From Calliopum simillimum (lineage: Eukaryota; Arthropoda; Insecta; Diptera; Lauxaniidae): a DNA stretch of 64,000 nucleotides. A program made the translations under genes and the position numbers. Positions 52,624-61,791 of this stretch are shown here, in pieces (the first letter of the stretch is position 1; each line of letters begins with the position of its first letter). The stretch is from contig OX638368.1 in assembly GCA_951812925.1 (NCBI GenBank), positions 71,396,422 to 71,460,421 of the forward strand. Reading direction: 5' to 3'. A model generated the notes under the pieces. It searched no databases. It was not told the DNA's origin and worked only from the letters and a program-made list of their open reading frames with translations.

Positions 52624-53398
52624 GTTGACAGCCTTGTAGTCACAATAGGAAAAAAAACAGGTGGAGGACTATTGCCAAAGTTAAAATCAAAACAATAGAA
52701 AATTAAATCATGATCAGATAGAAAAGTAATCTGATCAAACTTCAACACAGAAGAAGCATCGGAAGCAATAAAAATATCAAAAAGACAGGGTACACAATCA
52801 ACACCATAACGAGTAGGTACAATCTGCAATCCGCAAGAAACGAAATTGTGGTAAAAATTTTGAACAATGCTAATATATTATTATTGAAATCTCCACAAAT
52901 AATACAAAAGTTATAATCAATAATTCTATGACTCAAGTTTGAAAAATATGAGACCAAGCTGTTAGTCCTGGATGGGTTATATACACAAGATATGAGGACC
53001 TTGATACTATTATTAAAAATTACAACATTTAGAAATTCACAACCATCCAAACTATCACTCACAAACTTTACATTTAGACCAGTTTTACAATAAATCGCAA
53101 CTCCGCCTCCCCTTCTACCAGCTCTATCACTTCTAAACAGTTTAAAACCATTGATATTATAAAAAGAGTCAGGAATTTCACCCTTAAGCCAGGTTTCTGT
53201 CACACATACCACGTCCACTGCAGAATATTCAAAGATGTACAGAGCATAATCCAACTTCAATCCGTTCAAACTCGTCCCATTAAAGTAAACCACATTCAGG
53301 CCATTATATTGCTTACATAGCACATGTACAATGGCTTTATAGTTTTCACAAGCACCAATAGAGGCTTCATTTAAATTAGCCAAAGCTGCACGAACCAA
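52620..53398 (-). pseudogene. Non-LTR copy J2, ORF2 endonuclease
   Basis: Minus strand from 53398: MVRAALANLNEASIGACENY, LNVVYFNGTSLNGLKLDYAL, VDVVCVTETWLKGEIPDSFY, FKLFRSDRAGRRGGGVAIYC, IKVLISCVYNPSRTNSLVSY, NFCIICGDFNNNILAL, then after a frameshift QIVPTRYGVDCVPCLFDIFI, and FLSDHDLIFYCFDFNFGN. All APE-type motifs are present: E-T-W, R-x-x-R-x-G-G-G-V-A-I, V-Y-N-P-S, G-D-F-N, S-D-H. The catalytic N near the start (NGTSLNG) is substituted relative to NARSLN in J1. Confidence 0.93.
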
Positions 53399-53404
53399 TA
53401 CTCA

Positions 53405-53620
53405 GCTGCAAACGTGGCAAAAACATAAGTAATAATAAAAAGAGAAGGTGGAAATAATGGAAGAGTAAGGACATTATGATAGTAAAATAATAAAAATAAT
53501 AAAAAATAAAAGAAAAACAAATAAAAATTAATAAAACTAAAAAAAAGATATAAGAAATTAAAAAAAAAAATAAAAATAAATAAATAAATCTAAAATAAAT
53601 ATTTAATGAATAAAATATTT
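53405..53620 (-). other. ORF1-ORF2 spacer of J2, low complexity
   Basis: AT-rich sequence with AATAATAAAAATAATAAAAA runs between the ORF2 start and the Penelope insertion. The ORF on the minus strand here (LLFLFFFLISYIFFL...) is a product of low complexity. No RNA structure identified. Confidence 0.5.
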
Positions 53621-53702
53621 TACTTAATAATTTTTCCGGGCTCGAGGTCAAATTAAATTAAAAACCTTTTTTGTTTTTAATTTTTATTATATTATTCCAA
53701 TA

Positions 53703-53731
53703 TTTCGACTTCCTTTGGAAGTCATCTTCAG
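53703..53731 (-). ncRNA. Hammerhead-like hairpin, Penelope dimer left end
   Basis: On the minus strand: CTGAAGA, one T, stem GACTTCC/GGAAGTC with a three-base loop, then GAAA. Identical in design to the copy at 56350-56378 and to 29077-29105, which has a different stem sequence. Conserved pairing with changed bases suggests selection on structure. Cleavage is unproven. Confidence 0.5.
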
Positions 53732-54035
53732 GGACTAAAAAGTACAAAAATACAAATCACAATTACGAACAAAATCAAAATATAATAAAATTATAAAGAA
53801 AACTTACAAAAATAAAAATATTAAAAACTTAATTTTTGACAACAAAAAATCACAACATTTAAAAAAGACACACATTGAACAACAAAAAAGTTTAAAAATA
53901 TTGCTCTATGAAAATATTGCACTGTTTTGTCAGCCTTTCTGTTGTCCAATGTTTAGTTTCTTCTTTTGTTTGCTCTGATCAGCTGTCTCAATTTCTGTTT
54001 TTATGTTTTTTTGAGTTGTTTTATTATATGTCTGT

Positions 54036-55321
54036 TAGGGCTGTTCAAAAAAAAAAAATTTTTCGAATTTCCAAGATATACTTTGGCATCACGATCTACA
54101 TCATGACAGAATATCCCAAAAAATTTTTCAGATTTTTAAATTCATATTTAAAGGTGGCTCAAAGCAGAAATATATTTTTATTATTTTTTTTTTTTAGCAT
54201 TAATTACAAAATGTTGTCAAACAATTTGAAAAATTTGTTTTAGAGTAACTTAAAAACATTCATTTTGTTTGTTTTTTAATGAACTTTAAAACCTACGTTG
54301 TAATTTTGACAAAAAAAAATGTACACTTCTTAAAAAACGAAAAACTGCCCTAAGAAGGCGAAATTTTACGGTTTTTCAAAGAAAAAAGTCATCGTGCTTT
54401 AAACGAAATGAACATTTTTTAATTTACAAGATCTCATTCAAAAGAGCTCTTAAAAACCTTCAAGACAAGACATGTTAAGACTTTTTTGGGCCAGCAGGCT
54501 CGATGATATAACGTTTGAAACATGGTAATGCAGCCTCGTGAAAGGCAAAACGCTTTTTTACTCAAGAGGGAGGCATCTTACAAAAAAGTGCCCATGGCAA
54601 AAAATGCTTAAAATCATCCAAGGAACAAGTGTGAATTGTTTTTTTTTTTTTTTTTTGGAAAGTTTATTAAAAATTACGTTAAAAAAATTTTTTTTCTAAA
54701 ATTAATTAAAAAAAAAAAAAACAATTCACACTTGTTCCTTGGATGATTTTAAGCATTTTATGCCATGGGCACTTTTTTGTAAGATGCCTCCCTCTTGAGT
54801 AAAAAAGCGTTTTGCCTTTCACGAGGCTGCATTACCATGTTTCAAACGTTATATCATCGAGCCTGCTGGCCCAAAAAAGTCTTAACATGTCTTGTCTTGA
54901 AGGTTTTTAAGAGCTCTTTTGAATGAGATCTTGTAAATTAAAAAATGTTCATTTCGTTTAAAGCACGATGACTTTTTTCTTTGAAAAACCGTAAAATTTC
55001 GCCTTCTTAGGGCAGTTTTTCGTTTTTTAAGAAGTATACATTTTTTTTTGTCAAAATTACAACGTAGGTATTAAAGTTCATTAAAAAACAAACAAAATGA
55101 ATGTTTTTAAGTTACTCTAAAACAAATTTTTCAAATTGTTTGACAACATTTTGTAATTAATGCTAAAAAAAAAATTATAAAAATATATTTCTGCTTTGAG
55201 CCACCTTTAAATATGAATTTAAAAATCTGAAAAATTTTTTGGGATATTCTATCATGATGTAGATCGTGATGCCAAAGTATATCTTGGAAATTCGAAAAAA
55301 AAATTTTTTTGAACAGCCCTA
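54036..55321. mobile_element. hAT-type long palindrome, ATGTCTGT duplication
   Basis: Ends TAGGGCTGTTCAAAAAAAAA and its complement, flanked by the exact 8-bp direct repeat ATGTCTGT (54028-54035 and 55322-55329). The two ~610-bp arms are nearly identical inverted copies, with scattered single-base differences and small indels; the short centre (about 54654-54712) is AT-only. The interior phrases AAACATGGTAATGCAGCCTC and GTGCCCATGGCA appear in both arms. No coding. An 8-bp duplication and TAGGG ends fit hAT. Confidence 0.92.
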
Positions 55322-55429
55322 ATGTCTGTATATGTGAGCGCAGTTGTCAGTGTTTATATGTAGTTATGTCTCTTAATAATATTCTCATTTTTCTATCGTA
55401 GTCGTTCTTGTTCATTGCAACCGTGATGT

Positions 55430-56062
55430 AAAACGGACAACACTTTGAAACAATTATTTAGTAACACAAAATGCAAAATTGACAAATTGACAAATCGAAT
55501 TTGATATATCAAATTTCGTGCTTAGGCCCTCCTGACGGATCCAACGTATGCAAAAAAGTATATGTTGGAACAACTAAGACTAAATTACGGACCAGATTAT
55601 CAGGACATAAATCGGACTATAAGGCGAGAGATAAACCACTTGAACAAAAAAACCGCACTTGCAGCCCACTGTACGAAAACTGGACACTCTCCCAATTTTG
55701 ACGACGTTAGAATACTTCAACAAGAACAAAATTACGCGCGAAGATATACACTCGAAATGCTACACATAATAAACACACCAACACAACATCGACTCAATTA
55801 CAAAACACCCAATGGGGAATGGAGCGCATCAATAGCGCTTCTGAAGCGCTCTAAAGCAGCAGTGAAGCGCATCTCTCTCGTTGCCAAAAGCGCTGAAATT
55901 AACATTGGCATGTCATTGGAACGAAGCGCTTCGCTCTCGCTACCAGAAATGCTCTTTGGATGCGCATCGCTCTCGCTACCAGAAATGCTCTTTGGAAGCG
56001 CATCGCTCTCGCATTCAGAAATGCTCTTTGGATGCTCTTTGGATGACAATAAAAATATTTAA
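55430..56062 (+). pseudogene. Penelope-like GIY-YIG endonuclease C-terminus with 12-residue repeats
   Basis: Plus strand: MIYQISCLGPPDGSNVCKKV, YVGTTKTKLRTRLSGHKSDY, KARDKPLEQKN (55501-55640), then in a shifted frame LNKKTALAAHCTKTGHSPNF, DDVRILQQEQNYARRYTLEM, LHIINTPTQHRLNYKTPNGE (55620-55800). GIY-YIG catalytic-type residues Y, Y, R and H are present. Beyond the usual NYKT end the frame stays open and runs through SASLSLPEMLFG-type repeats until 56062. One frameshift near 55640. Confidence 0.88.
55915..56045 (+). repeat. 36-bp tandem repeat in the Penelope 3' ORF
   Basis: GCATCGCTCTCGCTACCAGA and AATGCTCTTTGGATGC repeat three times with a ~36-bp period, giving a 12-residue repeat (CASLSLPEMLFG, GSASLSHSEMLF) in the endonuclease frame. 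More G+C than its surroundings. Absent from the other two Penelope copies in the window. Confidence 0.8.
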
Positions 56063-56218
56063 AAAATTAATTTTTAATTGAAATTTTACGTCTTTTGTCA
56101 CAAAGACACATCAGAATTTTAATTTTTTTTTTTTTTTTTTTTGATGTAATTATAATTATTTTTATTTTACTAAATTAATTTTAACTGAAAAATTGCAAGT
56201 TGAAAACTTTTGTGTTAG

Positions 56219-56310
56219 GTCTGGGCCGGAGTTGAACCGAGGACCTCACGGTTGCTACAACTCTCAATCGCAGTGCCAGTCGCTAGACCACTGCTCTATC
56301 ATCGCGCTCT
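56219..56310 (-). repeat. tRNA-like segment in the Penelope 3' region
   Basis: On the minus strand a box-A-like AGAGCAGTGGTCTAGCGACT (about 56300-56280) and box-B-like GGTTCAACTCC (complement of 56228-56238), followed by GGCCCAGACC. Spacing is longer than a normal tRNA. It lies about 40 bases from a hammerhead-like hairpin on the other strand. Likely a SINE or tRNA-derived part of the element. Confidence 0.5.
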
Positions 56311-56349
56311 TACGAAGACAAAAATTGTACTTTTTGTACTTTTTAGTCC

Positions 56350-56378
56350 CTGAAGATGACTTCCAAAGGAAGTCGAAA
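56350..56378 (+). ncRNA. Hammerhead-like hairpin, Penelope dimer right end
   Basis: CTGAAGA, T, stem GACTTCC/GGAAGTC with an AAA loop, then GAAA. The inverse of the 53703-53731 copy, with no differences in the core. See those entries for limits. Confidence 0.5.
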
Positions 56379-56524
56379 TATTGGAATAATATAATAAAAA
56401 TTAAAAACAAAAAAGGTTTTTAATTTAATTTGACCTCGAGCCCGGAAAAATTATTAAGTATTATATAAATAAGGTCATTACATCAATAAATAATAAAATA
56501 TTTTGGAAACACCCTAATTCAGAT

Positions 56525-57312
56525 TCACGAGTCGCAATCCACACTCAACTTTTCTTGCACCAAGGTTATCGCAACACAGTCTACACTCTCTTTGTCTTGC
56601 ACCAACTTCGCATCACTAGCACCATTCGCTTGGTTATACACCCTTCCACGCACTGAAAAAGCTGCAGCCAAAAGTCTCCCACGTTTTTTCATACTCGCAC
56701 AATTCAAGACCAAACGATTTGATTTAGTCAAGCTTTCACGTAGGTAGAAATCAACATCCCCGCCAAGCTCGATGTCACTGAGTTTCAGTTGCCTTTTCTT
56801 TTGTTTACAAAACACTGCAACAGCTTTGAATAAACAATTCCTGTCTACGGCAGAATGCAGCTTTGCAATAATGGTAGAATGCTCGCTTTTATTTTTATTG
56901 TTGTTGTTGTTGATGTTATTCGCTATTATTCTAAGTATGTCACTAAGCTTAGGCGCTACATCTATTGTGAAACATATTTTGTCAAACAACTCAGTCAATT
57001 TCTCACCTCTCATAAGGGATCCCATTGATGAGAACATCAGTAGAAACTGCAACATTCTCATAACTCTCAATTTGTTTTTTTAAGTCATCGACTTCTTTTG
57101 ATAGCTCACTAGAGAGCGGGGTTTCATTACTTGTGTTCTCAATCTGAGTTCTCTATTTCGCAATTTCAGTTTTATTAGCATCCACTTATTTACATACGAC
57201 TTCTTACACAGACACTCTCTCAGCAAGTTCCTTTGTCACAACTTTCGCGTTTGCAAACTCAGCATATAACTCACCAAACTTTTCGCAAATTCTATCCTCA
57301 GTATTTTTCATG
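56525..57312 (-). pseudogene. Non-LTR copy J2, ORF1 (coiled coil and FP-like domain)
   Basis: Minus strand, start likely ATG at 57312: MKNTEDRICEKFGELYAEFA, NAKVVTKELAERVSV then stops, later SKEVDDLKKQIESYENVAVS with TDVLINGIPYER. The second frame (57070 down) reads FDKICFTIDVAPKLSDILRI, STIIAKLHSAVDRNCLFKAV, LGGDVDFYLRESLTKSNRLV, LNCASMKKRGRLLAAAFSVR and GRVYNQ. The F-x-R-E-S-L-T, then G-x-x-x-A-x-x-x-x-G-R-V-Y block is the FP-like RNA-binding domain in ORF1 of many arthropod non-LTR elements. A 5' coiled coil precedes it. At least three stops. The gap to ORF2 is filled by the Penelope dimer. Confidence 0.8.
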
Positions 57313-57480
57313 ATAGTAGGAGATACGAATAAGGAGAGATTTGCACCCATCTGTTTAATGGATGATAACTATTTTATATGAAAGTAAATACGTTAAGAAA
57401 CATATTGTGAGTGGGTTGCCTATAAAAATCCTGGCAAGGCTATGGTTCAATCCATATTCAAAAGTGAATTTTTTTTTAAA
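57313..57480. other. Edge of J2 and start of tandem-repeat field
   Basis: Short stretch with TTTGCACCCATCTGTTTAAT and GGGTTGCCTATAAAAATCCT, the first, worn unit of the repeat field that follows. No gene. Confidence 0.5.
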
Positions 57481-57965
57481 AATTTGTTTAATGAAAAAAT
57501 TATATGCCAATCGAAAGTTTAGAACCTCTACAATATGTTTAAGTAGGGTTGCCTATTTTTTCCTGGCAAGGCATAGGGTTGCCAGGCTTTAAAATGTCGG
57601 CGAATACCACAAATTTGCACTCATCTATTTAATGAAAAAATTATATACCATTCGAAAGTTTAGAGGCTCTACGATATGTTTAAGTAGGGTTGCCTATTTT
57701 TTTCCTGGCAAGGCATAGGGTTGCCAGGCATTAAAATGTCGGTCAATACCACAAATTTGCACTATGTGTTTAAAAAAAAAACTGTGTTTAATGAAAAAAT
57801 TATATACCAATCGATAGTTTAAAGCCCTACAATATGTTTGAGTACGGTTGCCTATTTTTTTCCTGGCAAGGCATAGGGTTGCCAGGCTTTAAAAGGTCGG
57901 TCAATGCCACAAATGTCCACTCATCTGTTTAATAAATAAATTTTGTGTTAAAATAATAATAATTT
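57481..57965. repeat. Tandem ~150-bp repeat with GGGTTGCC and CCTGGCAAGGC
   Basis: AATGAAAAAATTATAT.CCA recurs at about 57488, 57632 and 57790 (periods ~144 and ~158), each followed by GTTTAGA or similar, AATATGTTTAAGTAGGGTTG, TTTTTCCTGGCAAGGCATAG, GGTTGCCAGGCTTTAAAATG, GTCGG and CCACAAATTTGCACT. Internal palindromic TTGCCAGG/CCTGGCAA. No coding. Confidence 0.8.
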
Positions 57966-58366
57966 CATTGCAAACACAGTGATACAGGGTTGCCTGTGAA
58001 AAACCTGTTTTAAGCCAGGCTTTCCGAGTTTTAAGAAATGAAATATTGGTACAAGTGAAAATGTGCGACAAAGAGATCCGAGCGAACTATTTTGTTAGGA
58101 TGTATACTTATATTGAAAATGTTATTTGTTATATCATCAGGAGACTAAAAACAAACAAGTCAATAATTTTTCAAAATATAAAAAAATGCATTTCGTAAAG
58201 ATTTTGGGTTATGTTTTATTATATCTTTTTATAATTCTAAAAATGAAAAATTTTCAATTACGTAACATTTTACACTTACACATAGACTGAGTCTAGACAT
58301 ATATAGAACATTCTCGATTCTTTAACAACTTTAACAATATAGAGCTAAATTTAATCGTGGAAGCCC
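57966..58366. other. No gene seen
   Basis: AT-rich sequence with a worn GGGTTGCCTGTGAAAAACCT at about 57987, the last degenerate repeat unit, then unassigned sequence. Confidence 0.5.
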
Positions 58367-58437
58367 TGGCAAGTTGCGCGACTAAGTCTCCACCATTAAA
58401 TTTAATAATAAAAACAATAAAAATAAAATGGTTTATG

Positions 58438-58517
58438 AGGCCAGGATTGAACTAGGAACCTTCGAAGTCAATCTCTCTACATAGCGCATTTATCAACCAA
58501 CTGCGCTATGTGCCCTC
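58438..58517 (-). repeat. tRNA-like segment
   Basis: On the minus strand: GGGCACATAGCGCAGTTGGT (box A) and AGTTCAATCCT (box B, complement of 58443-58453), with GGCC closing. This is the most tRNA-like of the four in the window: A and B boxes are close to consensus, but the intervening region is longer than in a standard tRNA and the acceptor pairing is partial. Called a relic. Confidence 0.5.
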
Positions 58518-58589
58518 AGACAAAAAGTTAAATTTTTCAATTGTTATTTCATTTAATTTAAAATAAATTAAATGAAAACTTAAATTGGT

Positions 58590-58619
58590 CTGAGGATGGT
58601 TACGTGGCGGTAACCAAAA
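58590..58619 (+). ncRNA. Hammerhead-like hairpin with AAAA variant
   Basis: CTGAGGA, T, GGTTAC, a GTGGCG loop, GTAACC, then AAAA in place of GAAA. The same design as the Penelope-end hairpins but with a changed final core base, which would abolish hammerhead catalysis. It sits in the 58367-58833 inverted-repeat element. Confidence 0.4.
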
Positions 58620-58849
58620 CATATGTCAGCATAGCCATGTTTAACAGTTTTTTCTCTTATCCTAATTGTCATGATTTTCTAAGTTGAAAAATACATAAAA
58701 TTTTAGATTCTTGCAAATAATGACTAAAAGTTCATAAAATTTGTATAATTTTCATATAGTCAACATAAACCATTTTATTTTTATTTTTTTATTATTATAT
58801 TAAATGGCAGAGACTTAGTCGCACAACTTGCCAGCATTATTTTAAGTGG

Positions 58850-59420
58850 TTTGGACTTTGGTTGTATTTGCGATTTGTAACTCAAGCTTGTTAAGGCGTT
58901 TTTCGATTGATTTATAGAAATCTTCTTGTTTATTTAATTTTGCTAGAATTTGAGTGAGAACGTCATTGTTGCCATTATTTTGAGCATTAACTTTTTTAGC
59001 TACTTGTGAATAAGATGAAGTTTCTGCAGGGGCATTAATAATGTTTTGTGTGGAAGTGTTTCTACGTGTTTCTTATCGGTTATTATTATCAACTGGTGAC
59101 TTATTTTGTTGCTGAATCTAATTACTTATAATTTTTTGTAATTCTTTAGCTACTGTAATATCTCTGTTATTAGCTGGATGAGCTTCACCACAATTACAAC
59201 ATTTTGGTTTTACAGCTTCTAGTTTTGTACAATCGAAAGTACGATGCTTTCCAGCACATTTAACGCATCTAGGAAGTTTTTCGCAATAATTTTTTGTATG
59301 GCCAAAAGATTGACAGCTTTTGCATTGGGGAATGATTTTGAGCTTTTGATGGGTTCAATTTTGACTATTGTATTTAAAATATGTCTAATTTCATAGACTT
59401 TTTTAATATCTTCAGACGCA
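58850..59420 (-). pseudogene. Jockey-like ORF1, C-terminal zinc knuckles
   Basis: Minus strand from 59420: EDIKKVYEIRHILNTIVKIE, PIKSSK, then in another frame CQSFGHTKNYCEKLPRCVKC, AGKHRTFDC, PKCCNCGEAHPAN, VAKELQKIIS, ending in a Q/N-rich and heptad-like tail with ILAKLNKQEDFYKSIEKRLN. The CxxCxxxGHxxxxC knuckles with C..C.G.H....C and CCNCG.AHPAN are diagnostic of Jockey-type gag. Two frameshifts and a stop. It joins 60481-61226 across an insertion (FDAS joined to EDIKKV). Confidence 0.85.
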
Positions 59421-60480
59421 CAGTGCTGCGATAGAAGGCATTTGCGTAAAAAATTTTTGTGCAAATTTAAATTTTTTTTAATGTCATCCTACTGCAAATA
59501 GTCCAATTAAGAAATTCCCTCAATATTTTTGAAAACAAGTTTGATTTGTAAGTTTTACAGCTAGTTAAAGTCAAACTTTTTTTCGAAATAAAATCAATTA
59601 CGAAAATTTCCTAATCGCAGCACTTTTTAGAAATAATTACCGCTCCTAAACCACAGAAGCAATGCTCATAAAATAAAAAGTAAACAGAAGACAACATACC
59701 AATTTATTTTTAATATTTTTTTTTATGCAAATTTATTGAGCCGAATAGAAGTTATTTTAGAATTTATATGAAAAAATTTTCAAACATTAAAAACCGAAAA
59801 ATGCAAAATTTCTTTAGAGCAGAAAAGAAAAAGACGGGACTTGCGGGCATTGCCCAAAAACTGACAGATAGAACAGGCATGATATTTTAAGATATAGAAA
59901 AATCACAACCCCGTTTTTCCCCGTTTGCTTTATATATCAATCTGAACATACCGTTTTTACGTAAAAATCAGTGATTTTGTGGCATTTACATTTCTAAAGG
60001 TATGCAATATTTTTCAAAGTTTTTTAAATTTGTGCTTTTTTTTGTAGCATACTTTTACATGCTATAACTTAATTTGCTTGACGTTTCTGTTTATTGTTTA
60101 TTGTGTGTCGTTGCGTGCAAATATAAATATGAAATTAAAAGAAATTTTAGATTTTTGGCTTTCAGCGCTTAGTGCTACAAAAAGTGAATCAGTTTATCAG
60201 TTAATAAGAAAGTGCAAAGATTTATTTATTCAATTGTTTATTATTTATTTATTCTAATGTACGTAGTTTTTCATAAAGCCTACAAGTATGCACAAACATT
60301 TTATGTTGCCAACTTCCATTGTTTTATTTACTTAAATAACTTTTTTTTGGTTTGTTGCAGATAAAAACTAATTGCATTTTTGAAAAAAGATTGAAAAAAT
60401 ACATTGGTATGGTAAATTTCATAATAATCGGACCAAAACTGTAAAAATGCCGTTCATTTGTATGGGGTGAAAGCACTGTG
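59421..60480. mobile_element. hAT-like insertion in the Jockey ORF1
   Basis: CAGTGCTGCGATAG at the left and the complement of CACAGTGCTTTCACC at the right. AGACGCA is on both sides (59414-59420 and 60481-60487); it encodes the DAS residues where the two halves of the ORF1 join, so the boundary is confirmed by the host frame. A 7-8-bp duplication and CAGTG-type ends fit hAT. About 1.06 kb, no recognisable transposase; the interior repeats TAGTGCTACAAAAAG/GCACTTTTTAG-type sequence. Confidence 0.75.
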
Positions 60481-61226
60481 AGACGCATCGAAGGATAAAA
60501 GAAACATATTTAATGGCTCTTTGGTTTTCCTTTTTAATTTATTTACCGCACCAATTGCTTTGAGTCCTCGACTCTGGAGATCGGAAACTATCTCATCGAT
60601 GTCACACGTGTGGTGTGAATGTTTTACCATAACTTTTAGGGGTCGGGTTTGTTTATTTGAATAGCTATGCCAAGCTACGTTAGAATCATTTAGCATTTTA
60701 TACTGCCCTATAATCATTGGGGTCGAAAAAGTTAATTTTGTAAGTGCCATTGTTCAGTATTTTTATGAAAAATGAACCATTGCTACAGCAATAATTTTTG
60801 AATGAAGTGATTATTTACCATAATCGGTGTGGGTCTCTGCGATTTGACTGCGCTTTCTTCTAAAGTTTCTACTTTTTTGGCGGTTTCAGATTCTTTAGAA
60901 TTTACATTTGTTACCTTATCTGTGAGCTTCTTTGTGAACCCAAATTGCTCATGTTCAGGAGACGATTCAGCCTTTCTTTTTTTGTTCGGGCGTTTCTTTT
61001 TTAGTATCCATTCTGTTTCTCGAGCAAGATCTTCCTCATCCGTTTCGAAGTTTTGTGGATTTAAATTTTTTTGTTGTGTATTCGACACACTCGCACTCGC
61101 GTCGTTGGAATTATTATTTAATTTTAGCTTAGCATTTTCAGCTTTGAGTACAGATATTTCGTTTTTTAGTGCCGCGCACAGGTTTTCCAAATTTTGGATT
61201 TTATCGCAAAGATCGTTATTACTCAA
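60481..61226 (-). pseudogene. Jockey-like ORF1, N-terminal part
   Basis: Minus strand from 61226: MSNNDLCDKIQNLENLCAAL, KNEISVLKAENAKLKLNNNS (coiled coil), a Lys/Arg-rich stretch KKKRPNKKRKAESSPEHEQF (nuclear-localisation-like), KLTDKVTNVNSKESETAKKV, QRPTPIMVNNH; then MALTKLTFSTPMIIGQYKML, NKQTRPLKVMVKHSHHTCDI, DEIVSDLQSRGLKAIGAVNK, LKRKTKEPLNMFLLSFDAS. The (T/R)RPLKV......H......I...L...G domain is the one that precedes the zinc knuckles in Jockey gag. One frameshift near 60760. ORF2 is missing downstream. Confidence 0.88.
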
Positions 61227-61790
61227 CTTTTCTTTATTTTTTCGATTTGATTACCACCCGCTGTGGGGATTTTATCTAAACCCATAATAGGTCTTAATTT
61301 TCTGGCAATGCTTTTAGCTTGATTTTAAATCCTAAGGATTTTTACACAGTGGCAACGCCAGTAACCGGTAATAAACACCATCAGCTGTTGGACTTTGGAT
61401 TTAAGTGTGGTGCTGTGCGGTCGTGTTTGTCCGTCGTGTGTTTTTTTATACTTTGCTGCTTTTTCTTGCTGTGGAAAATTTATTTCAGACGCCATTTTGC
61501 GATTTGCAGAAATTTTTTGTGTAAGTCAACTATTTTAACGCATGCTGTTTTTTATAGTTGTGCATCACATTTGACAAATATATTATATAAATATATTCTA
61601 ATTTTTTTCGGCGTTTTAGATTTAGTAATCTAATTTTGTGCAGGTGCTTTGCGTGTGGGGTGGGTTTTTGCTTCCCCGCTCATATACTTTTCATTTTTTT
61701 TGTGCAGGTGCTTTGCATCTTGGTGGATTTCATTTTGTGAATATTTTATAAAGGTGTACAGGCATTTTCTTTTTTCTTTTTTTCCGGCTT
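61227..61790 (+). other. 5' ends of two divergent elements
   Basis: Contains the 5' end of the minus-strand Jockey-like ORF1 element (GGTCTTAATTTTCTGGCAAT) and, from about 61330, the probable 5' UTR of the I-group element: ACACAGTGGCAACGCCAGTA, GTTGGACTTTGGATTTAAGT, GTGCAGGTGCTTTGCGTGTG, repeated as GTGCAGGTGCTTTGCATCTT 62 bases later. No gene. The GTGCAGGTGCTTTGC duplication could be a promoter repeat of a 5' UTR; this is speculative. Confidence 0.5.
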
Positions 61791-61791
61791 A

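Larger units (their letters stand above)
53621..56460. mobile_element. Penelope-like element as an inverted (head-to-head) dimer
   Basis: The two ends are inverted ~135-bp copies of the Penelope 3' terminus (53621-53757 and 56325-56460), each containing TAGTCCCTGAAGATGACTTC and AATTTAATTTGACCTCGAGC. The left half (53621-55430, minus) carries 3' non-coding sequence homologous to 28742-29140; the right half (55430-56460, plus) carries the GIY-YIG C-terminus. AATAAAATATTTT at 53609-53621 recurs at 56492-56504, a plausible 13-bp duplication with ~31 bp of extra 3' sequence. It separates J2's ORF1 from ORF2 and hosts the hAT-type palindrome at 54036. Confidence 0.82.
58367..58833. mobile_element. 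Inverted-repeat element with tRNA-like and hammerhead-like segments
   Basis: TGGCAAGTTGCGCGACTAAG at the left, mirrored by CTTAGTCGCACAACTTGCCA at the right. About 70 bp of inverted repeat includes AATAAAAATAAAATGGTTTA. Between the arms lie a tRNA-like segment (58438-58517, minus) and CTGAGGATGGTTACGTGGCG (58590, plus), ending CCAAAACATATGTC. No coding. The architecture recalls the Penelope ends in this window, so a Penelope-derived non-autonomous element is a reasonable guess. Confidence 0.55.

Noticed and set aside
56525..57070. Viral origin for the FP-like protein
   Set aside because: The domain resembles a baculovirus FP-type fold, but it is a normal part of ORF1 in arthropod non-LTR elements, and J2 ORF2 lies downstream on the same strand.
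56772..57083. Plus-strand 103-codon ORF
   Set aside because: It is the opposite-strand shadow of J2's ORF1, whose protein motifs are clear on the minus strand.
57481..57965. CRISPR array
   Set aside because: Units are ~150 bp and nearly the same throughout, with no short repeat/unique spacer pattern, and the DNA is eukaryotic in character.
500..58517. Functional tRNA genes at the four tRNA-like segments
   Set aside because: Box A and box B are present, but acceptor stems, arm lengths or the anticodon loop do not fit a working tRNA. They lie inside repeats.
60829..61287. Plus-strand 152-codon ORF rich in Ser/Phe
   Set aside because: Shadow of the coiled-coil and Lys-rich part of the Jockey-like ORF1 on the minus strand.
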